From the NCBI GenBank assembly GCA_037126765.1, contig JBBCBC010000019.1:31828222-31892221 (forward strand): a stretch of DNA of 64,000 nucleotides. The letters are read 5' to 3'. The position numbers and the translations under genes are program-made. Below the pieces are notes generated by a model. It was not told the origin of the DNA. It ran no database searches and was given only the letters and a program-made list of their open reading frames with translations. This DNA comes from Stenogyne calaminthoides (Eukaryota > Streptophyta > Magnoliopsida > Lamiales > Lamiaceae). This document shows, piece by piece, positions 57,865 to 64,000 of the stretch; the stretch's first letter is position 1; each line of letters starts with the position of its first letter.

Positions 57865-59086
57865 TAATACTGACATACATATTACAGTGTTAAGATCATC
57901 AACATATCACTCAAAATCAAGGATTCCACCCAAAAGCAAGTCAACTGGGCTTCTAGTAGGCATTTAGTTAAGAAACCAGAAAAATGGAAGACAAGAAACA
58001 ACTAAGATAAAGCTCTGTACCTGTGCACAAAGCTCTGAAATTTTCTGCAAGAGAAAATAAATAAAGTCAGTTATATGCAAGTCAGTGGTTACAAAAGCTC
58101 TGCAGTCTTTAGTCCCATAATGCAATCATACCTGCTGTTTTGGGGACAGTTTTTCCAAAAAGACCCATGGTAATGCGCCCTAAAACAGAAGCATTTCATG
58201 TTATGTTAGATGAAACAATGGAAAATTTAAATAATTATACATAATTCCGTATATATGCAGGGGTGGTCATACATGTTTTTCTATGAACCAAAATATATAT
58301 TTCCTCATTATACACACTTTGTGATGAACCACAGATACATGAAGTACAGTCGAATACACCAATTTACTATTCTATCACCTACTTAGTTGTAGCTAGACTT
58401 CACTACCAACCTGGATTAAGCACGACTTTGCTTACCTTTTCTCGTAAACACCTTTTTTAAATTGTCCACAACTTTTTTCTCTCATTTCCATTTTCCAACT
58501 GTATTTCTCAATATGAAAAACCCTTCCTAACATAGTTTTTCAAATTAAAGCTTCATGAACTTTCAATAATGTCACACAGTGTTTAATCATCTATTACCAT
58601 AAACAGGACAATATATCATATGGCATCCAATCATCCATCTCTCAAATGCTATTCGCTACTGACACTCCATGAAATAATTAAAACATACCAGCTGGTTTTC
58701 CATCAATTTCGATATCAAAGTAGACTTTATGAGTCACTTCTTCTAAACTTTCCTTCGATTCATTTGCCTGCAGGAGAGACAATAACAATGCCCCTAATTA
58801 GACACAACAAATTTGAGCGAACATCTATAAAACGAAAAATGGATCAATATATTAGAGGTCAGATTTACATTTTCATTAATGACAGTCATCAGAATAATTT
58901 AGTTACACACTAAGAATCTAAATCTTAGAAGCCAGGTATAGAGAGAGAGGAAGAGATTACACAAACAGCTAGCTAAAATCTCATCACCTTAAGGCATTCA
59001 CAATATTAGAAATATGAGAAAGCGTAAAACAACTAACAACTAGGGAAATTTCTTAATTAACATGACACATTCTATGATATACCAAC

Positions 59087-59945
59087 CTCGTAATTCGATC
59101 CAAAAGCTCCAAAACCTGAGTTTATAATGACGTCTGGTTTCCCAAAACCCGATGAAGGCTGTAAATTCTTCTGATAAGCTCTCCAACTAGCGGCAAGATC
59201 GAAAGGAGACACCCTATCTGCTTTGATGAAGACTCTGTACTCAAGAATTTCATCAGCATTCAACTTAAACATGGCGGACCTCCTATTCCTATCCCCACCT
59301 AACATACCTCCTGTCAATTGCCTGCTTGGCCCCTCCTCCACAACACAAGGGGAATTACCACACTTTGGTTTCAGCAAAAACTTAAAATCCAACGTTTCTA
59401 TTAGAAACACAAACATAATTAGATTACAAACTCCAGAAACACCAAAATTGGAGGCATAATATACAAATTTGGAGCTAATTACCGTTGTCAGGTGGTACAA
59501 CAAAGCTCAATTCCCATAAAAATGTCGATTCGCGCTCCATTGAGAGCTGTTAAACATTAACAGTGCCAAGTTAATCAGTAAGCGCAATTGGCGCAACAAT
59601 GCGAACCAATTTCATCGAAGCTCACAAAATTGGCAACTGCGGAAATCAGTAAGTGCAATAGACGCAACAATGCAGAGCAATTTCATCAAAGTTCACAAAA
59701 TTGACAACAGCAGCACAAAATTAACTACACATAACAAAACGAACAAGGAGAAGAAGAATTGATAAACGTACGGCTCTAGAGGAGTCCCATGAGCCTACGA
59801 GGGGCACGGAGCCATAGACGTGGGGTATGAGTCCCCCCTTGGACTTATAATTATCCTCCATCCTGAGAGAGACATAGAGCAGCCCATCGGCTTGGTCTTC
59901 TCTCTCTTCACTGCCATGCCAGCTGAGTGAGAGATTGAAGATCAT
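59087..59945 (-). pseudogene. Captured F2KP N-terminal exons (CBM20 domain)
   Basis: Three exons encode a region matching, from memory, the N-terminal starch-binding domain of plant 6-phosphofructo-2-kinase/fructose-2,6-bisphosphatase (Arabidopsis F2KP, At1g07110). Landmarks are LLYVSLRMED, IPHVYGSVPLVGSWD, LWELSFVVPPDNETLDFKF, PCVVEEGPSRQLTGG, EYRVFIKADRVSPFDLA and SWRAYQKNLQPSS. The natural start (MG..SK..) is missing: the frame begins MIFNLSLSWHGSEERE. Introns are retained at conserved positions, so genomic DNA rather than a cDNA copy was taken. The kinase and phosphatase domains are absent. The last codons (GFGAFGSNYE) no longer resemble F2KP. TATATATA lies about 25 nt before the ATG at 59945. 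Confidence 0.82.
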
Positions 59946-60013
59946 TCGAGTTGAGAGATATATATAGAAAAAATCTTAGAAAAAAATAGAATTTTTTAGA
60001 AATAAATATTAAC

Positions 60014-60488
60014 AAAGGGCAGATTAAATCTAGCTTATTATTTTGATTTTTCATCACTTTTAAAACATACTTTTTTCTCTATTCAAATTCAGCACGTACT
60101 TTCACTTGATATTTAAAAACATCCCGATTCACCATTTTTGACCAGGCCTATCTTATATGATCGCTGGAATCCACCTGTCTTGTTAACGTGTAACTATTAA
60201 AATAAAAAAAATAAAAAATATCACCACCTGATATTAAAAAACCAGATTATAAAAACATCTCGGGTCACTATTTTTTAATTTTAAGTGGTGATATTTTTTA
60301 TTTTAATATTTACACATCAGCGAGACAAGTAAACTCTGACGACCATATCAGAAACCTTGCCGAAAATGGTGACCCAAGATGTTTTTAAGTATAAGTGAAA
60401 GTATGTGTTAAATTTGGAGAGAGAAAAAAATATGTGCTAAAATTGATGAAAAATCAAAAGTATGTGCTAAATTTGATTATTTAGCCTT
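60014..60488. mobile_element. Foldback element 1 between the cyclophilin copies
   Basis: The arms pair over more than 200 bp: 'ttgatttttcatcactttt' with 'ttgatgaaaaatcaaaag', 'acgtactttcacttgata' with 'aagtgaaagtatgtg', and 'aatatcaccacctgatat' with 'aagtggtgatatttttta'. No open frame is supported. It resembles MULE-like or foldback MITEs; no clear target duplication is visible. Confidence 0.75.
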
Positions 60489-60535
60489 TTTTTAATACCA
60501 CAATTTTATATAGAAATTGTCACTGTTATGCAAAA

Positions 60536-60536
<1 letters not shown>

Positions 60537-60573
<37 letters not shown>
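60537..60573. repeat. (ATT)n microsatellite
   Basis: About twelve ATT units. The antisense poly-Asn reading frame here is an artefact. Confidence 0.95.
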
Positions 60574-60640
60574 GTGTAAAACTATTACTGTCATATTTTA
60601 AATAGTGATAGTTTTTTGTGCACAACAGTGATAATTTTTT

Positions 60641-61240
60641 GGGATTATATTTTTTGTAGTTCAGTAACTTTACTTCATTTTGAAATTGGTCCCGATTATT
60701 TTGACCTTTTAATATTGGTAAGTTATTAAAAAAATTAAAATTGAACATTTAACCTAATGTAGCAGGTCACCAAACAAGTAACCACCACATATGCAATTAT
60801 TATTTTTCTTTAATTTCGAAGTCATCTACACTTTTCTAATCCGAATAATTTTGGGTCAGGATTTTTCTACATATTTTATTAGGGAGGAAGAGTGATTTTT
60901 TGCATATTTTGATTTATTTTTTGATTTTCTAGTCAATTTAGACCAAATAAATCGACTCGATCCACTTTATCTTTTAATATACAAATTATTTTTAAATTCG
61001 ACCCAAGACCTGATCAAAATCATTAATGATTAAAAAAGTTTAAGTCGAGGTTTGAAATTAAAGGGAAAAACAAAAATAATTATACATGTAGCGATTACCT
61101 ACTTGGTAACCTGCTACAACAAGTTAAAGGATCAATTTTAAAAAATTGAAAACTAACAGGATCAAAATAAAAAAAATCAAAACAATCGGAATCAATTTCA
61201 AAATAATGCAAAGTTAATGGACTACACAAAATTTAATCTC
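60641..61240. mobile_element. Foldback element 2 between the cyclophilin copies (600 bp)
   Basis: The left arm 'gggattatattttttgtagt' ... 'aatgtagcaggtcaccaa' pairs with the right arm 'ttggtaacctgctaca' ... 'actacacaaaatttaatctc' over about 130 bp. The middle is AT-rich and non-coding. The target duplication is not evident. Confidence 0.78.
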
Positions 61241-61305
61241 TAGTTTCTTTTTATAAAAGTGATAGAATTTATATATAAAATTGATTCACATGAATATTAC
61301 TCTAA

Positions 61306-62098
61306 GGGCCCGCTTGGCTAAGCTTATTTTAAACATCTTATAAGCTATAACATCTTATAAGTTGTTTAGAGAGCTTATAAGATGTAATTTTTAAGTAGCT
61401 TATAAGTTGTTAAAGTGTTTGGCTAATAAAACTTATAAGTTCTTTAATAGTAATTTTTTGAAAACTATTTTTAATTTTAAAATTAATATAATTTTTTTAT
61501 AATATATTTTTCGAAAATAAATATATTTTTTCAATTTTTTTTTTTTCGATTTTTATAATAATAATTTTTTTTTCAGAAAATATTTTTTTAGAAATAAATA
61601 TTTTTTTCAGAAAAAAGAGTCGAAAATATTTTTTTTCAAAAATAAATATGAAAATAATTTTTTTTTTAAGAAAATAATTTTTTTTTTCAAAAAAAAAAAT
61701 TTCGAAAATAAATATATTTTCCCAGAAAAAAATTATATTTTTTCAGAAAAAAAAATTTTTTTTCGAAAATAAATAAATATATTTTCCCAGAATTTTATTT
61801 TTTTTCAGAAAAGATAATTTTTTTTTTTTGCGCAAAAAAAAAACGGCCGGGTTGGATTGAATTCAGACCGAATTTGGGACGGGATGAGTTGAGATATGAT
61901 AGAGCTTATTTAATTTTTGTAAAACAAGTTGGGATATCTCAACTTATTTTTTTGGAGCTTATAAGTTCAAAGAGCTTATTTTTAAATCTTAAAAGCTGTT
62001 AGATATCTTATTTTACCAAACAAAATTAATGAACTTATAAGCTTCTAAACAGCTTATAAGTTGTTTTAAAGAGCTTATAAGCTGTGCCAAACACCCCC
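61306..62098. mobile_element. Harbinger-like MITE, 793 bp, with TAA duplication
   Basis: The ends GGGCCCGCTTGGCTAAGCTT and AGCTTATAAGCTGTGCCAAACACCCCC are inverted repeats with TAA on both sides. Subterminal 'cttataag' blocks repeat many times in both orientations. The centre (61500-61860) is an unusual run of A and T tracts with few other bases. Confidence 0.75.
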
Positions 62099-62381
62099 TA
62101 AGTCTAAGTTTTATTATGTGGCTCTCATGCTTTCATTAGTTTGTTAATATCTCCCCCGGTTCTAAATTACTATGTTTTAGGACAAGAAATTTATTTCTAA
62201 TTAAATGTTGTTTTAGATTTTGTTTTCTCGTTTTCTTCTCTTTCTAATCTTTCATATGTCAAATAAAGGAATGCAGATTTGATAAAAAAAAAAGTTGTTC
62301 CAATAAATTATATTTTTCATTTTATAGCCTTTCTTAATTTTACCCCAAAACTTTTAAAACAACAGTTATTTAAAATGACAA

Positions 62382-62630
62382 AGTATAGTGTGAACAAATT
62401 TCACGATGAAACTGGTTGAGAAGCGTGATTTATATTATTAAAGAGTGTGATTTTTACTATAAAAGGTGTGACGTTTTACTATAAAGGGTATTACTCATAA
62501 AAGTGAAGGGTGTGACTTATATTATAGAAAAAAGTGTCGTAGTGAAAACTGAAGAGTATGACTTATATTATTAAAAAGTGTGACTGTAAAAAAAAATTAG
62601 TTTCACGGTGAACAATTTTCATAGCATACT
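62382..62630. mobile_element. Small MITE in the right copy of the duplication
   Basis: The ends 'agtatagtgtgaacaaattt' and 'caattttcatagcatact' are inverted repeats, with inner 'cacgatgaaact' / 'agtttcacggtg' also paired. The left copy of the duplicated segment goes straight from 'aacagttattta' to 'agatcgtgga' at the same point, so this insertion came after the duplication. Confidence 0.7.
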
Positions 62631-62670
62631 ACCAACTCATTTTAGATCGTGGACGGGGTATTGGTTATCT

Positions 62671-62680
62671 TATAAAAAAA
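62671..62680. other. Empty target site of the 55826-56646 element
   Basis: In the right duplicate 'tggttatct' is followed by one TATAAAAAAA and then 'ttatgaat'. In the left duplicate the same sequences are separated by the foldback element and a second TATAAAAAAA. Confidence 0.85.
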
Positions 62681-62778
62681 TTATGAATAATTTTATTTTA
62701 AAATTATAATCGTGAACCAACTGCATGCTAAAACTGTTTTATATAAGATCAACTCAAGGATAAATATATGAAAGCAGA

Positions 62779-64000
62779 TTACAAGGGAAGTTCACCGCTG
62801 TCTGCAATCACAACTTTGGTTTTTGGTGTTCCATTCTGCCTCCCTTCAGCTTCAACCTTATACACCACATCCATCCCAGACAGTACCTTTCCGAACACAA
62901 CGTGACGCCCGTCCAACCTGTAAATGCAGGCAAACGACAACATTTTAAACAGATACAACAATTGTGAACATGTGAGAAGCTTTAGATTGAATGGATGATT
63001 TACCAGCTGGTGGTCACAGTAGTGATGAAAAACTGGGAACCATTTGTGTCGTGCCCGGCATTTGCCATTGACAAAAACCCTGACGAGACGAGTACACATA
63101 TTAGAGGTTGTCGAAACAATAGCAGCTTAAATTTGTAAGAGTTGGTCTTATATAAAACAGTTTAGCTGTCCAATTAAGTATCACTTTATAATACTTTATA
63201 ATGAAACAAGTAATACTACTAACAAACTAATATGTTTTTAATGAAACAACTAATACTGTTTAAAAATACACACAAAATACAAACTAGTTTCATGGTAAAA
63301 CTAGTTTATGTAAGACCTTTCAAATTTGAAAAAGTGAAATTGGGACTTTTGAACTTGAGTCTATTTCAGATAGGGTGGTTAAAGAAGTAACAGACCTGGT
63401 CCAGTATGTTTGATCTTGAAATTTTCATCAGCAAACTTCTCCCCGTAGATAGATTCCCCACCTCTCCCATCTCCGAGAGTAAAGTCACCTCCTTGAATCA
63501 TGAAGCTCGGTATAATTCTATGGAATGTGCTTCCCTTGTAATGCAGAGGCTTCCCGCTTTGTCCCACACCTTTCTCACCTAAATTTTAAGATGACATAAT
63601 TTTTATCAAACTCCCCAGTACGAAGTACAAATCTGACTCAAAAACTCTGGCTCACAAGTAGCATATTTAACATGGTAGTGTTTGGGAAATTAAGGGGGTG
63701 CTTGGTTCGAAATTCCTCAACGGGAATTGTAATGGGAATGAACATGGGGTAATCGTGGTGGTTAATGAGAGTAAAAGATGATCAATACACCTTCATTGTG
63801 ATTCGTATGAGAGGTAATGAGACACACATAAGTTAATCCTTACCCTATTATGATTAACTACCTCCTCCCTTGTAATCATTTTTCCTCAATCATTCCACTA
63901 TTCCCAACCAACAATCATTTTCTGTCTCAACTTATACCAAGATTAGAGAAACCATCATTCTCACTGTAATTCACTATTTGATTATTCTCATGACCATTCC
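62779..64000 (-). CDS. Secretory-type cyclophilin (peptidyl-prolyl isomerase), right copy, partial
   Basis: The visible exons are 63578-63396, 63079-63004 and 62917-62779; the 5' exons lie beyond the window. The joined frame is intact: VGQSGKPLHYKGSTFHRIIP and SFMIQGGDFTLGDGRGGESI, then FADENFKIKHTGPG, FLSMANAGHDTNGSQFFITT, VTTSWLDGRHVVFGKV and the tail VVIADSGELPL. Substrate-binding residues are kept: Arg of FHRIIP, Met and Gln of FMIQGG, Phe of SQFF, Trp and His of SWLDGRH. The GELPL tail fits endoplasmic reticulum/secretory cyclophilins of the Arabidopsis ROC7/CYP19-4 type (from memory). This is the functional-looking sister of the broken copy at 56753. Whether it also carries CBM20 exons cannot be seen. 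Confidence 0.88.
63693..63920. mobile_element. Harbinger-like MITE, right-copy counterpart
   Basis: TAAGGGGGTGCTTGGTTCG at 63691 and the following 200 bp match the element at 57637-57864. The right terminus is worn ('cccaaccaacaatc'). Confidence 0.65.

Larger units (their letters stand above)
55565..58000. repeat. Tandem segmental duplication, left unit
   Basis: From about 55565 the left unit aligns with the right unit from about 62150 to the window end, through 3' flank, exons, introns and MITE. Unit-specific insertions are the foldback at 55826 (left) and the MITE at 62382 (right). The offset is about 6 kb. The true right edge of the right unit is outside the window. Confidence 0.8.
56753..59945 (-). 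pseudogene. Chimeric CBM20 (F2KP) - cyclophilin gene with a late frameshift
   Basis: Exons right to left: A 59945-59772, B 59546-59483, C 59397-59087 (F2KP CBM20), then D 58767-58689, E 58179-58132, F 58044-58021, G 57526-57341, H 57053-56979, I 56891-56753 (cyclophilin). All junctions are GT-AG and the frame is open across A-G, so C (...GSNYE) runs into D (ANESKESLEEVTHKVYFD). Cyclophilin landmarks are MGLFGKTVPKTAENFRALC, GKPLHYKGSTFHRIIP and DGRHVVFGKVLSGMDV. The normal first exon, for a secretory signal peptide, is absent. Exon H is 75 nt against 76 in the right-hand copy; the lost T shifts the frame to a stop. Conserved GxDTNGSQFFITT has become GACTNCSQFFIPT, and exon G has an extra codon (IYRHKYFADE). 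Cyclophilins are peptidyl-prolyl isomerases; this one has probably lost that activity. A transcript for the first 295 codons or so is possible. Confidence 0.8.

Noticed and set aside
58768..59086. Search for the cyclophilin signal-peptide exon
   Set aside because: No hydrophobic N-terminal exon with a suitable donor is visible here on the minus strand; the CBM20 exons take its place.
60506..60748. Poly-asparagine minus-strand frame
   Set aside because: It is produced by the (ATT)n microsatellite.

Overview
This is plant nuclear DNA: AT-rich, with GT-AG introns, nested LTR retrotransposons and several MITE families. The genes fit a core eudicot. A Lamiales-type asterid is my guess, made only from overall protein similarity.

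Layout. 1-23,560 is a retrotransposon nest. It holds a copia family (A: RT remnants, LTRs of 1.7-1.86 kb in both orientations, and a 0.54 kb palindrome). It also holds a second, protein-less LTR family (B: LTRs of about 1.7-1.8 kb separated by only 131-307 bp of internal sequence, with two large palindromes). A degenerate minus-strand copia gag-pol, a gypsy LTR and a chromovirus integrase/chromodomain fragment complete it. The nest cuts a two-exon F-box gene that already carries a stop codon. 23.6-26.2 kb is MITE-rich intergenic DNA. 26,266-39,075 is a complete 24-exon ABCG31-like full-size ABC transporter; my splice model gives 1,424 codons with no break. Intron 22 (4.4 kb) contains, on the opposite strand, an intact single-exon PRISE gene (progesterone 5-beta-reductase/iridoid synthase-like). 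A relic of the same PRISE gene, with shared flanking DNA, lies just downstream of ABCG31. 41,954-44,138 is a two-exon myo-inositol 3-kinase. 44-56 kb is intergenic DNA with MITEs, the N-terminal part of a Smr-type protein and a broken fragment of a cationic amino acid transporter. 56,753-59,945 (minus) is a chimera in which three exons for the CBM20 starch-binding domain of plant F2KP run in frame into exons of a secretory-type cyclophilin; a one-base deletion later breaks the cyclophilin part. A second copy of the cyclophilin locus begins at 62,779 and runs off the right edge with its visible frame intact. Between the copies lie long foldback and Harbinger-like elements.

How it fits together. 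From memory, PRISE - inositol kinase - Smr - cyclophilin matches Arabidopsis At5g58750-At5g58710, and ABCG31 - cyclophilin matches At2g29940-At2g29960. The window therefore looks like one ancestral block whose genes were split between two Arabidopsis segments. The genes do not form a single pathway. The most unusual features are the PRISE gene nested in ABCG31, the CBM20-cyclophilin chimera, and LTR palindromes centred exactly on a hairpin that surrounds the polypurine tract.
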